Below, piece after piece: positions 1-8,017 of a DNA stretch of 36,600 nucleotides. Source of the DNA: Acetobacteraceae bacterium (GTDB lineage Bacteria; Pseudomonadota; Alphaproteobacteria; Acetobacterales; Acetobacteraceae); the NCBI GenBank assembly GCA_027365195.1, contig DAHXNW010000104.1, positions 1 through 36,600 on the forward strand, written 5' to 3'. A model generated the notes under the pieces. The model did no database searches and was not told where the DNA came from. It saw only the letters and a list, made by a program, of their open reading frames with translations. A program made the position numbers and the translations under genes. Positions within the stretch are counted from its first letter, which is position 1. The number at the start of each line of letters is the position of its first letter.

Positions 1-18
1 GGGCCGGCGCCGGCTAAA
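1..18. repeat. Right edge of a fourth copy of the 85-bp GC palindrome (cut by window start)
   Basis: The first 18 bases (GGGCCGGCGCCGGCTAAA) match the right arm of the palindromic repeat at 6133-6217 and its flank (GGGCCGGTGCAGGCTAAA) at 16 of 18 positions. The left arm would lie before the window. The match is short and GC-rich, so this is a probable rather than certain copy. Confidence 0.5.
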
Positions 19-66
19 GCTATCATGCTCTAAGCCCGCAGGCTCAGAGCGACGGATTTTCCGCCC

Positions 67-1080
67 ATGGTCATGCCAAACCCATCGCCGCTGGTTTCGA
101 TCGTCATGCCCGCCTACAACGTCGCGCCGACCATCGAGGTCGCCGTGCGCTCCGCCCTTGCGCAGACGATGGCGGATTTCGAGTTGGTGATCGTCGATGA
201 CGGCTCGCGCGACGATACCAGGCGGATCGCCGAGAGACTGGCGGAGGCCGATCGCCGCATCCGCGTCTGCCCAACCCCGCAAAACGGCGGACGGATGATG
301 GCGATGAACCATGGCATGGCGGAAGCGCGCGGCACCTGGATCGCGGTGCTCGACGGCGACGATTGGTACGCCCCCGAACGGCTCGAAAAATTGCTGGCCG
401 CCGCCCGCGACGATATCGACATGATCGCCGACGACTGGATCGCGGTAGACAGCAAGGCCGGGCTCAACCTGGCCTCGCCCTTGCCACAGGGGGCCGGCGA
501 CCGGATCATCGATCTGGACGCGTTCCTCGATGGCTCCAACCCCACCGCCAAGGCCGATCTCGGCATGCTCAAGCATATGGTGCGCGCCGATTTCGTCCGC
601 CGCACCGGCATCACCTATTACCCGAAGGCGCGCACCGGCGAGGATTTTTATTTTCTGCTGTCCTATTTCCTGGCCGGCGGCCGCTGCCTGCTGCTGCAAG
701 CGGCCTATTACTATTATGTCGAGCCGTTCGGCACGGTCTCGCGGCAATGGGCGCAAGAAGGGCGCAAGCGCTACCGGTTCGAGGTACTGGTGGAGGTCAA
801 CGAGGATTTCCTCGCCCTGCACGGGCCGGCGATGACCCCGCGCCAGCGCCGCCGCCTCGCCGCGCGCACCCAGGGTTGGCTCGCGCTGATCGCCATGCAC
901 CAGATCCGTGAGGCACTGGCCGAGCGCCGGCCCGGCGTTGCCCTGCGCAAGCTGCTGACCGCGCCGCGCAGCTTCTGGCACCTCGCCATGCTGCGCGCGC
1001 TGGCGCGGGTGCGGCAGAGTGCGTTGGGGCCGGAACGCAAAATCCTCGGCCCCATGGCGATGCCCACGGGGTCTTCCTGA
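67..1080 (+). CDS. Family 2 glycosyltransferase
   Basis: A 337-residue protein with a GT-A fold glycosyltransferase domain at its N-terminus. Residues 10-18 form the first beta strand (VSIVMPAYN). DDGS at 44-47 and the DGDD metal/sugar-nucleotide motif at 96-99 are the GT2 hallmarks. Such enzymes transfer a sugar from a nucleotide-sugar donor in the cytoplasm, usually for polysaccharide or glycolipid synthesis. The C-terminal third is basic (many Arg) and has no predicted membrane segments. The start at 67 is followed two codons later by another ATG (73), and either could be used. The hrpB gene follows after 11 bases, so the two may be co-transcribed, although their functions are unrelated. 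The acceptor cannot be told from sequence. Confidence 0.88.
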   Translation: MVMPNPSPLVSIVMPAYNVAPTIEVAVRSALAQTMADFELVIVDDGSRDDTRRIAERLAEADRRIRVCPTPQNGGRMMAMNHGMAEARGTWIAVLDGDDWYAPERLEKLLAAARDDIDMIADDWIAVDSKAGLNLASPLPQGAGDRIIDLDAFLDGSNPTAKADLGMLKHMVRADFVRRTGITYYPKARTGEDFYFLLSYFLAGGRCLLLQAAYYYYVEPFGTVSRQWAQEGRKRYRFEVLVEVNEDFLALHGPAMTPRQRRRLAARTQGWLALIAMHQIREALAERRPGVALRKLLTAPRSFWHLAMLRALARVRQSALGPERKILGPMAMPTGSS

Positions 1081-1091
1081 GCGACCCCGGC

Positions 1092-3515
1092 ATGGAGCTG
1101 CCGGTCGGCGCCCTCCTGCCCCAACTCCTGCGCAGCCTCGATACCTGCCCCCGCGCCGTGCTGGCCGCTCCGCCCGGCGCCGGCAAGACCAGCCTCGTGC
1201 CGCCCGCTCTGCTGACGGCCGATTGGTGCCGGATGGGCAAAATCCTGCTGCTCGAGCCGCGCCGCCTCGCGGCACGGGCAGCGGCGGCGCGGATGGCGGC
1301 ACTCCGCGGCGAGCCGCTCGGCCAGAGCATCGGGCTGCAAACCCGGATCGAGCGGGTGGTCTCGCCGGCCACCCGCATCGAGGTGATCACCGAGGGGTTG
1401 CTGATCCGTCGCCTGCTCGCCGATCCCGGACTTGAGGACGTGGCGGCGGTGATCTTCGACGAGGTGCATGAGCGCGGCCTGGATGCCGATCTCGCCCTCG
1501 CCCTCTGCCTCGATCTGCAATGCACGTTGCGCCCGGAATTACGGCTGTTGGCGATGTCGGCGACCGCCGATACCGCGCGCCTCGCGCAATTGCTCGCCGC
1601 CCCGGTGATCGAGAGTGCCGGGCGGGCCTATCCGGTGGACATCCGCCACGCCGCGCGCGATCTCGCTGGCGCCCGCGAAGTGGGCGAGGCGGTGGCGCGC
1701 GCGGTGCGCGCCGCTCTCGCCGCCCATGCCGGCGACATCCTCGCCTTTCTGCCCGGCATGGCCGACATCCGCCGCGCCGAGGCGGCACTCGCCGGCTGTG
1801 GCGCCACGGTGCTCGCGCTGCATGGCGATCTGGCGCCAGAGGCGCAGGCGCTCGCCCTGCAACCGGCGGCCGATGGCAGTCGGCGGGTGGTGCTGGCGAG
1901 CGCCATCGCCGAAACCTCGCTCACCGTGCCCGGCGTGCGGGTGGTGGTGGATGGCGGCTGGCGCCGCGCGCCGCGCCACGATCCGGCGAGCGGGCTGAGC
2001 CGGCTCACCACCCTGCGCATCAGCCGCGCCGCCGCCGCGCAGCGTGCCGGGCGGGCCGGGCGCGAGGCGCCGGGCGTCGCCATCCGGCTGTGGAGCGAGG
2101 CGCTGCATCGCGGGCTTTCCGCCTTCGACACGCCGGAAATCCTCGACGCCGAACTCTCCGCCCTGTGTCTGGACTGCGCCGCCTGGGGCACCGCGCCGGA
2201 GATGCTGGCCTTCGCCGACCCACCGCCGGCCGCCGCGCTGGCGAGCGCGCGGGCGCTGCTACGGGCGCTCGGTGCGTTCGATGCGGGCGGGGCGATCACC
2301 GATCGCGGCCGGGCGATGGCGCGGCTCGGCGCGCATCCAAGGCTCGCGGCGATCATGCTGGCCGCCGGCAATCCGACCGAGGCGGCGCTCGCGGCCGATC
2401 TCGCAGCCCTGCTGGAGGAACGCGATCCGCTGCGCCGGTCACAGCGCGCCGATCCGCCGGCGGATATTGCGCCGCGTCTGGCGGCGCTGCGCGGCGCAGC
2501 GGCGGGCGATCTCGACCACGCGGCCCTCGCCGCCATCCGACGGGGTGCGGCCAGCTATCGCCGCCGTCTGCGTCTGCCCGCCGATACGCGGCCCGGTGGC
2601 GATCCGGCGCCGCTGCTCGCGCATGGCTTTCCCGACCGCATCGCGCAGCGACGCAGCGAGCCGGGGAGTTTTCGTCTCTCCGGCGGTGGCGGTGCGCGGC
2701 TCGCCGACACCGACGCGCTGGCCCGCGCACCGCTATTGGTGGTTCCCACGCTCGCGCTCCAGGCCGCCCCGCGTATTCGTCTTGCCGCCGCCCTCGACCC
2801 TGCCGCGCTGACCACCATCCTGGCCGGCCAAATCCAGGAAAGCCAGGAAAGCGGCATCGACCCGGCGAGCGGTGCCGTGCTGCTGCGCCGGCGCCGGCGC
2901 CTCGGCGTGCTGGTGCTGGAGGACCGCACCGAGCGCGCACCGCCGGCATTCGCCGCCGCCTGCCTCGCCGAGGCCGCCGATCTCGCGTCCCTGCCCTGGA
3001 GCACGCCGGCGCGACAGTTGCAGGCAAGGGTCGGCCTGCTGCATGCGCTGGAACCGACGGATTGGCCGGATCTCTCCGATGCCGCGCTCGCCGCCGACAA
3101 ACCGGGGTGGCTGGAACCGGCGCTGCTCGGCTGCGCGCGGCTCGCCGATCTCGCGACCCTCGACATGGCGGCGATCCTCGCGGCACGGCTCGATTTCGCG
3201 CAGCGCCGGCGGCTTAACCGGCTGCTGCCCGAGGCGCTCGACCTGCCCGGCGGCCGGGCGGCGATCGACTATCTCCAGCCGGTGCCGCAGGCGGCGGCGC
3301 GGGCGCAGGCGTTCTACGGTCTGGCCGAGACGCCGCGATTGGCGGAGGGCCGCATTCCGCTGCGCCTCGCCCTGCTCTCGCCGGCCGGCCGGCCGATGGC
3401 CATCACCGCCGATCTCGCCGGCTTCTGGCGCGGCGCCTGGGGCGAGATACGGCGCGAGATGCGCGGCCGCTATCCGAAACACGCCTGGCCGGAAGACCCG
3501 ATGCGGTTGGGTTAA
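1092..3515 (+). CDS. hrpB: ATP-dependent helicase HrpB (DEAH/DExH box)
   Basis: An 807-residue protein, the usual length for HrpB. Walker A is APPGAGKT (residues 26-33), the Walker B box is DEVH (123-126), motif III is SAT (156-158), and motif VI is QRAGRAGRE near residues 312-320. The C-terminal half carries the helicase-associated and HrpB-specific regions, ending in a WPEDP-containing segment typical of the family. HrpB is a DEAH-type RNA helicase-like protein whose exact cellular role is poorly defined. It follows the glycosyltransferase gene by 11 bases. Its TAA stop at 3513-3515 lies directly before a palindromic repeat that separates it from the convergent ahpD. Confidence 0.95.
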   Translation: MELPVGALLPQLLRSLDTCPRAVLAAPPGAGKTSLVPPALLTADWCRMGKILLLEPRRLAARAAAARMAALRGEPLGQSIGLQTRIERVVSPATRIEVITEGLLIRRLLADPGLEDVAAVIFDEVHERGLDADLALALCLDLQCTLRPELRLLAMSATADTARLAQLLAAPVIESAGRAYPVDIRHAARDLAGAREVGEAVARAVRAALAAHAGDILAFLPGMADIRRAEAALAGCGATVLALHGDLAPEAQALALQPAADGSRRVVLASAIAETSLTVPGVRVVVDGGWRRAPRHDPASGLSRLTTLRISRAAAAQRAGRAGREAPGVAIRLWSEALHRGLSAFDTPEILDAELSALCLDCAAWGTAPEMLAFADPPPAAALASARALLRALGAFDAGGAITDRGRAMARLGAHPRLAAIMLAAGNPTEAALAADLAALLEERDPLRRSQRADPPADIAPRLAALRGAAAGDLDHAALAAIRRGAASYRRRLRLPADTRPGGDPAPLLAHGFPDRIAQRRSEPGSFRLSGGGGARLADTDALARAPLLVVPTLALQAAPRIRLAAALDPAALTTILAGQIQESQESGIDPASGAVLLRRRRRLGVLVLEDRTERAPPAFAAACLAEAADLASLPWSTPARQLQARVGLLHALEPTDWPDLSDAALAADKPGWLEPALLGCARLADLATLDMAAILAARLDFAQRRRLNRLLPEALDLPGGRAAIDYLQPVPQAAARAQAFYGLAETPRLAEGRIPLRLALLSPAGRPMAITADLAGFWRGAWGEIRREMRGRYPKHAWPEDPMRLG

Positions 3516-3520
3516 CTTGA

Positions 3521-3605
3521 GCCTGCACCGGCCCGCCCCCCCCACCCGGCCACCCACGACAGTATGCTGAACGGGGGCCGGGTGGGAGCGCGGGCCGGTG
3601 CAGAC
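3521..3605. repeat. 85-bp GC-rich palindromic repeat, copy 1
   Basis: Long imperfect inverted repeat with arms starting GCCTGCACCGGCCCGC and a central CAGTATGCTG. Two further copies share arm and centre sequence (6133-6217 and 9360-9438). It lies between the convergent genes hrpB and ahpD, where its hairpin could stop transcription from both sides, although there is no U-tract. The hexamer ACTTGA occurs on both sides (3515-3520 and 3610-3615), which might be a target duplication or part of the repeat. Confidence 0.85.
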
Positions 3606-3627
3606 TCAGACTTGAACATATCAACCT

Positions 3628-4158
3628 CTAACCGGCGAGCGCGCTCTCGCCATCGAGCACCGCCGCCACCGCATGCACCACGGAAGCGATGCGGGCGGCG
3701 CTCTGCACCTGCTCCTGCGTCAGCCCGGCCTCGCGCACCACATGCTCATGGCTGCTCATGCAGGCGCCGCAGCCATTGACCGCCGAGACCGCGAGGCACC
3801 AGAGCTCGAAATCGGCTTTTTCCACGCCGGGCCGGCCGATCACGCTCATCCGCAGCTTCGCCGGCATGTTCGGATAATCGCCGCCGACCAGATGGGTGAA
3901 ACGGTAGTAGATGTTGTTCATGCCCATGATCGCCGCCGCCGACTTCGCCGCCTGGAGCGCCTCGGCGCTGAGTTGCGGCGCGAATTCAGCGACGATCGCC
4001 GCCGTCACCTCGGCATTGCGCGCGGCGAGGGCCACGGCGATGAAGCAGCCAGCGCGCTGCTGCAGGCTCAAACTCGGCTCCGCCGCCTGGGTGCCGAGAT
4101 TGAGGCGGAGATCCTTGGCATAGTCGGGTATGCGCGTTTTCAGCGCCTCGATCGACAT
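3628..4158 (-). CDS. ahpD: Alkylhydroperoxidase AhpD
   Basis: A 176-residue protein of the AhpD/carboxymuconolactone decarboxylase family. The redox-active CxxC is visible as C130-GA-C133, followed by H137 in SSHEH. Together with E118 (in DFELW) these match the catalytic Cys/His/Glu set described for mycobacterial AhpD. AhpD re-reduces AhpC, receiving electrons from lipoylated proteins, and has weak peroxidase activity itself. ATG at 4156-4158 is preceded by an AAGGAG ribosome-binding site. It lies 54 bases downstream of ahpC in the same direction, with a strong hairpin between them. Its TAG stop (3628-3630) falls in sequence shared with the flank of repeat copy 2. Confidence 0.95.
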   Translation of the reverse strand: MSIEALKTRIPDYAKDLRLNLGTQAAEPSLSLQQRAGCFIAVALAARNAEVTAAIVAEFAPQLSAEALQAAKSAAAIMGMNNIYYRFTHLVGGDYPNMPAKLRMSVIGRPGVEKADFELWCLAVSAVNGCGACMSSHEHVVREAGLTQEQVQSAARIASVVHAVAAVLDGESALAG

Positions 4159-4183
4159 GGCGGCTCCTTCATAAGGGAAAGCC

Positions 4184-4206
4184 CCCCCCGCGGGCGGCGC
4201 GGGGGG
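4184..4206 (-). terminator. GC-rich hairpin between ahpC and ahpD (attenuator-like)
   Basis: Perfect 9-bp stem CCCCCCGCG / CGCGGGGGG with a 5-base loop, just after the ahpC stop. There is no proper U-tract, so it may lower ahpD expression relative to ahpC or protect the ahpC message rather than fully terminate. Confidence 0.5.
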
Positions 4207-4212
4207 AGCGGG

Positions 4213-4767
4213 TCAGGCGGCCGGACGGAGGAACTCGTCGCCCTTGTTCCAGTTGCACGGGCAAAGCTCGTCGCTTTGCAGCGCGTCGAGCACGCGCAGC
4301 ACCTCGGCCGGATTGCGGCCGACCGAGAGATCGTTCACCGCCGCGTAGCGGATGATGCCGTCGGGATCGACCAGGAAGGTCGCCCGCAGCGCCACGCCCT
4401 CGTTCTTGTCGAGAATGCCGCAGGCGGTGGCAAGCTCGCGCTTGATGTCGGCCAGCATCGGGATCGACAGATCGCGCAAGTCGTCATGGTTCAGGCGCCA
4501 GTTCACATGCACGAATTCGCTGTCGGTGGAGACACCGTAGATCACCGTGTCCCGATCGGCGAACTCGCCGGAAAGCTTGGCGAAGGCGACGATTTCGGTC
4601 GGGCAGACGAAGGTGAAATCCTTCGGCCAGAAAAACACCAGCTTCCACTTGCCGGCATCGCTCGCGCCGGTGATGTCGGTGAAGCAGGTCTTCAGATCGA
4701 GTCCAGCCTTGCCGGGCTTGACGGCCTTGAGGGCGAAACTCGGGAATGTGTCTCCGATTGTCAGCAT
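4213..4767 (-). CDS. ahpC: Peroxiredoxin AhpC
   Basis: A 184-residue thioredoxin-fold peroxiredoxin that reduces hydrogen peroxide, alkyl hydroperoxides and peroxynitrite in the cytoplasm. The peroxidatic cysteine is C55 in FVCPTE. Two C-terminal cysteines, C169 and C171 (CPC), match the three-cysteine arrangement of the actinobacterial type of AhpC that partners AhpD, in agreement with the neighbouring gene. The ATG at 4765-4767 was chosen because it follows GGAAAGGAG at good spacing and begins the family-typical MLTIGD sequence. A longer in-frame start at 4812 would add 15 atypical residues. No ahpF or oxyR gene is in the window. Confidence 0.95.
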   Translation of the reverse strand: MLTIGDTFPSFALKAVKPGKAGLDLKTCFTDITGASDAGKWKLVFFWPKDFTFVCPTEIVAFAKLSGEFADRDTVIYGVSTDSEFVHVNWRLNHDDLRDLSIPMLADIKRELATACGILDKNEGVALRATFLVDPDGIIRYAAVNDLSVGRNPAEVLRVLDALQSDELCPCNWNKGDEFLRPAA

Positions 4768-4811
4768 GTCGGCTCCTTTCCGTAACGCGCCGTTCGTTCG
4801 CACGTGCAGCA

Positions 4812-4840
4812 TAACTAGGCTGCCATACCTCTCTTGCCAA
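4812..4840 (-). promoter_or_regulatory. Candidate promoter of ahpC-ahpD
   Basis: On the minus strand, TTGGCA (4835-4840) and TAGTTA (4812-4817) are separated by 17 bases, about 45 bases upstream of the ahpC start. This fits a sigma-70-type promoter. No peroxide-regulator site was recognised. Confidence 0.5.
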
Positions 4841-4936
4841 TCATCCCGGCGATTTTTTCATCGAACAACTGATTGGGATCGCGCCCAACGACTTCAGTCT
4901 ATGTTTCGCGCGCCGCCGCCGGCCAACCCGGCGCGC

Positions 4937-4987
4937 ATACCAGCGGCCGTTGATCTCGGAAGAGTCGAGATCAACGGCCGCTGGTAT
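4937..4987. repeat. Perfect 22-bp inverted repeat downstream of the radical SAM gene
   Basis: Two perfectly complementary 22-base arms (4937-4958 and 4966-4987; outer bases ATACCAGCGGCC) surround a 7-base loop. It begins a few bases after the TGA stop of the radical SAM gene and could act as its terminator or an mRNA-stabilising hairpin. It has no U-tract and is unrelated to the 85-bp palindromes. The rest of the ahpC upstream spacer (4841-4936) shows no gene. Confidence 0.8.
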
Positions 4988-4992
4988 TACAA

Positions 4993-6072
4993 TCAGAAGA
5001 GTGATAATTGCGCACTCGGCGGCGCGGGCGGGAGGGCGAAGCGGGTGGTGTCGAGCGCCGGGGTGGCGGTAAAGCCGCATTGCCGCGCGGCGCGGGCGAA
5101 GCGCTGCGCCAGCAGGACCGCATAGGGGCCCTCCCCCGTATGCCGGCGGTGGAAGGTCGCGTCGTTCATCGCGCCGCCCCGGCATTGGCGGATCAGGCTC
5201 AGCACATGGGCGGCGCGCGCCGGATAGTTCTGGCGCAACCAGTCCTCGAACAGCGGCCGCACTTCGAGCGGCAGGCGCAGCAGCAGGCTGCCGGCATGGC
5301 GCGCCCCGGCGTTCGCGGCCGCTTCCAGGATATGTTCGAGTTCGGCGTCATTCAGCCCGGGGATCATCGGTGCGGCGAGCACGCCCACCGGCACGCCGGC
5401 ACGCGCCAGGGCGGCGATGGTCTGCAACCGGCGCGCCGGCGTCGCCGCGCGCGGCTCCATCCGCCGCGCGAGGCCGGCATTGAGCGTGGTGAGCGAGACA
5501 TGCACGCGCACCAGCCGCTCCTGTGCCATCGCCGCGAGAATGTCGAGATCGCGCAGCACGCCGGCGGATTTGGTCACGATGCTGAGCGGATGGCGGAAAC
5601 GCTGCAACACGCCGAGCACGCCGCGCGTCAGCCGCAGGCCGCGCTCCACCGGCTGATACGGATCGGTATTGGTGCCGAGCGCCAACGGGCGCACGCGATA
5701 GCCCGGCTTGCGCAGTTCCCGCTCCAGCAGGGCCGCCACCTCCGGCTTGAACACCAATTCGGTCTCGAAATCGAGGCCGGGCGAGAGGCCGAGATAGGCA
5801 TGCGTCGGCCGCGCGAAGCAATAGATGCAGCCATGCTCGCAGCCGCGATAGGGATTGAGCGAACGGTCGAAGCCGAGATCGGGGCTGCTGTTCCAACTGA
5901 TCGCCGAACGGCTCGCATCGCGCCGCAGGCTCGTCTGCACCGGGGCGACAACCCCCGCATCCTCGGCGCTCCAGCCGTCGTCGAAGCATTCGGTGTGCTG
6001 CGTCTCGAAGCGCACCGGCGGATTGCTGGCGGCGGCCCGGCCGCGCGGCGCCGTGAGGGAGGGGGCTGGCAT
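4993..6072 (-). CDS. PA0069-family radical SAM protein, SplB-like, probable SOS member
   Basis: A 359-residue radical S-adenosylmethionine protein of the PA0069/COG1533 type (relatives of spore photoproduct lyase, often labelled DNA repair photolyase). The iron-sulfur cluster motif is C78-x3-C82-x2-C85 (CEHGCIYC), followed by the family-typical TNTDPYQP segment. The extreme C-terminus is QLSLF (355-359), identical to the bacterial sliding-clamp-binding consensus QL[SD]LF. The start codon lies 35 bases from a LexA box. The biochemical reaction of this family is not established. Promoter and tail together suggest a DNA-damage role. ATG at 6070-6072 has no clear ribosome-binding site, and the weak -10 lies only 6-12 bases upstream, so a leaderless mRNA is possible. 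Confidence 0.9.
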   Translation of the reverse strand: MPAPSLTAPRGRAAASNPPVRFETQHTECFDDGWSAEDAGVVAPVQTSLRRDASRSAISWNSSPDLGFDRSLNPYRGCEHGCIYCFARPTHAYLGLSPGLDFETELVFKPEVAALLERELRKPGYRVRPLALGTNTDPYQPVERGLRLTRGVLGVLQRFRHPLSIVTKSAGVLRDLDILAAMAQERLVRVHVSLTTLNAGLARRMEPRAATPARRLQTIAALARAGVPVGVLAAPMIPGLNDAELEHILEAAANAGARHAGSLLLRLPLEVRPLFEDWLRQNYPARAAHVLSLIRQCRGGAMNDATFHRRHTGEGPYAVLLAQRFARAARQCGFTATPALDTTRFALPPAPPSAQLSLF

Positions 6073-6078
6073 GGCCCG

Positions 6079-6107
6079 AATTTCGCCGCAGGGCCGCCGG
6101 CTGTCAA
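6079..6107 (-). promoter_or_regulatory. Candidate promoter of the radical SAM gene
   Basis: On the minus strand a consensus -35 TTGACA (6102-6107) is followed after 17 bases by a weak -10, GAAATT (6079-6084). The LexA box abuts the -35, so repressor binding would block RNA polymerase. Confidence 0.5.
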
Positions 6108-6122
6108 GAACAAAATAAGAAC
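6108..6122 (-). promoter_or_regulatory. LexA (SOS) box, alphaproteobacterial type
   Basis: Reads GTTCTTATTTTGTTC on the minus strand, exactly the GTTC-N7-GTTC direct repeat with an AT-rich spacer known for alphaproteobacterial LexA. It directly precedes a consensus -35 element and a gene of the DNA repair photolyase class. It lies outside the nearby palindromic repeat. Confidence 0.8.
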
Positions 6123-6132
6123 ATCATGGAAA

Positions 6133-6217
6133 GCCTGCACCGGCCCGCACCCCCACCCGGCCACCCATGCGAGTATACTGACGTGGGTGGCCGGGTGGGG
6201 TGCGGGCCGGTGCAGGC
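6133..6217. repeat. 85-bp GC-rich palindromic repeat, copy 2
   Basis: The most regular copy. Arms of about 38 bases begin GCCTGCACCGGCCCGCACCC and meet around a central AGTATACT. It lies between the promoter of the radical SAM gene and the 3' end of the Na/phosphate transporter. The right flank ACTTGAGCATGTCATCCTA (6221-6239) resembles the right flank of copy 1 (3610-3630), and both end in the TAG stop of the adjoining minus-strand gene. Confidence 0.9.
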
Positions 6218-6236
6218 TAAACTTGAGCATGTCATC

Positions 6237-7895
6237 CTATCCGCTCGGCCGCAGCCGGTCTGGCAGCAGCGCGCCCTGGCCTTCGAGCACCGGGTAGGCG
6301 GCGGCGGCGACCAGATGCGCGTTGATCCGCTCCAGGTCGCGCAGCACGTCCAGATGCAGCGCCCCGCTCTCGGCACTCTCGATCCGCCCCTCGCGCAAGC
6401 GCTGAAAATGCGCCGCCGTCGCCTGCGCCTCCTGGTCGCGAAACACCGCTTTTTCGCTCGCCAGCAGACGGGCGGCGCGGGCGTCCTCGGTCAGGAACAC
6501 CGCCGCCGCCGTGCGCAGATTGGCGGCCAGCCGGGCGAGCAGCCGGCCGATCTCCACCCGGCCCTCGTCGGAGAAGGTGAGGCCATGCTTGAGCCGACGG
6601 CTCGCCAGCGTCATCAGATTTTTGTTCACCACATCGCCGGCATGCGCCAGATGGGTGGTAAAGGCGAGGATCTGGCCGAGCCGGCGATGGTCGTCATCGC
6701 TCAGCGCGTCGGCGTCTAGCGAGGTGAGATAGCTCCGCACCGCCGCGTTCAGCCGCTCCACCACGTCATCGAGACGGCGGGTTTCGGCCACCCGCTTGCG
6801 GTCGCCACCGATCAGCGCCTCGCCGGCACTGCTCAACATCGCCTCCAGCATATCGCTCATCCGCAGCGCCTCGCGCGCCGCCGCGGCGATCGCGACCGAC
6901 GGGCTTTCGCGTGCCTTCCCATCGAGATAGAGCGGCTGGCCGGGATCGGCATCCGCCACCCGCGCCGGCAGCAGCCGACGCAGCAGCCGCGCATAAGGCG
7001 GCAGCAACGGGAAGAACACCAGCGCGAGAGCGAGGTTGAAGCCGGTGTGGAAATCGGCCACCGCCCGCGCCGCGTCCGGCTCGATCTGCACCATCTGCCG
7101 GCCGAGCCAGTCGATCGCCGGCAGCACAGCGATGCAGCCGGCGATGCGCGTGAGCAGATTGCCGAGCGGCAGGCGCCGCGTCGCCGGATCCTCTCCCGCA
7201 CCACCCTCCAGCAACGGATTAACCGCGGTGCCGAGATTGGCGCCGAGCACCATGGCGAAAGCGGCATCCAGCGGCACCACGCCGCGCGCCGCCAGCGACA
7301 TGATCAGCAGCACGACGGCGACCGAGGAATGCGCCGCCCAGGTGATCACTGCCGCCAGCAGCAGGCCCATCACCGGGCTGGTGACGAACACGCCGAGCAG
7401 CAGCCGCAGGCTCGGCACATCCTCATACGGTGTCACCAGCGCGAGCAACTGATGCAGCGCCAGCAGCATCAAGCCGAGGCCGATCGCCACCCGCCCGAGA
7501 TCGCGTACCCGCGTCGCCCCGGCGCGGCGGAACATCACCACCCCCACCAGCACCAGCAGCATCGACAGCCAGGAGACGTCGAACGAGAGCACCTGCACGA
7601 TCAGCGTGGTGCCGATATTGGCGCCCAGCATCACCGCCAGCGCCGGTACCAGATCGACCAGCCCGGCGACGGTGAAGCCGGTGACCATCAGCCCGGTGGC
7701 GGTACTGCTCTGCAACACCGCGGTGACGCCGATGCCGGCCAGCACCGCGCGCCAGCGCCGGCTCAACGCCGCCGCCAGCACGCCGCGCAGCGCCGGGCCG
7801 AAGGCACGCTGGATGCCGCTCTGCACCATGTGCACGCCCCACAGCAGCAGCGCCACGCTGCCGGCCAGATCGACCAGGAAAAGGGTTGCGTCCAT
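6237..7895 (-). CDS. Na+/phosphate cotransporter family protein with PhoU-like tail
   Basis: A 552-residue inner-membrane protein of the NptA/NaPi-II-related family (PF02690). The N-terminal 300 residues hold two related membrane repeats marked by LQSSTATGLM, GANIGTT and the second GANLGTAVNP. The C-terminal part (about 330-552) is a soluble helical domain resembling PhoU. The family imports inorganic phosphate with sodium. For fused bacterial members the substrate and the role of the PhoU part are less certain. The start at 7893-7895 (MDATLFLVDL) was preferred over one 29 codons upstream, because the first hydrophobic segment begins there. The gene is divergent from the MFS transporter gene. 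Confidence 0.88.
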   Translation of the reverse strand: MDATLFLVDLAGSVALLLWGVHMVQSGIQRAFGPALRGVLAAALSRRWRAVLAGIGVTAVLQSSTATGLMVTGFTVAGLVDLVPALAVMLGANIGTTLIVQVLSFDVSWLSMLLVLVGVVMFRRAGATRVRDLGRVAIGLGLMLLALHQLLALVTPYEDVPSLRLLLGVFVTSPVMGLLLAAVITWAAHSSVAVVLLIMSLAARGVVPLDAAFAMVLGANLGTAVNPLLEGGAGEDPATRRLPLGNLLTRIAGCIAVLPAIDWLGRQMVQIEPDAARAVADFHTGFNLALALVFFPLLPPYARLLRRLLPARVADADPGQPLYLDGKARESPSVAIAAAAREALRMSDMLEAMLSSAGEALIGGDRKRVAETRRLDDVVERLNAAVRSYLTSLDADALSDDDHRRLGQILAFTTHLAHAGDVVNKNLMTLASRRLKHGLTFSDEGRVEIGRLLARLAANLRTAAAVFLTEDARAARLLASEKAVFRDQEAQATAAHFQRLREGRIESAESGALHLDVLRDLERINAHLVAAAAYPVLEGQGALLPDRLRPSG

Positions 7896-8017
7896 GCGGT
7901 GGCTCGTTCGGATTCGGGTTCGGCGATGCAAATGATACTGGATCGGCGCGCCAGCATGCGCTGTAGTGGCGAAACAGTTCAATGGCGCGCCGAGCCGCCC
8001 GCCGCAAGGAGTTCGCC

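Noticed and set aside
4841-5185. A small minus-strand reading frame across the 22-bp inverted repeat
   Set aside because: It overlaps the 3' end of the radical SAM gene in another frame, lacks a ribosome site, and consists partly of translated palindrome.
7906-7921. A second possible LexA box (GTTC...GTTC) upstream of the Na/phosphate transporter
   Set aside because: The spacer is eight bases, not seven, and is not AT-rich as in known alphaproteobacterial sites.
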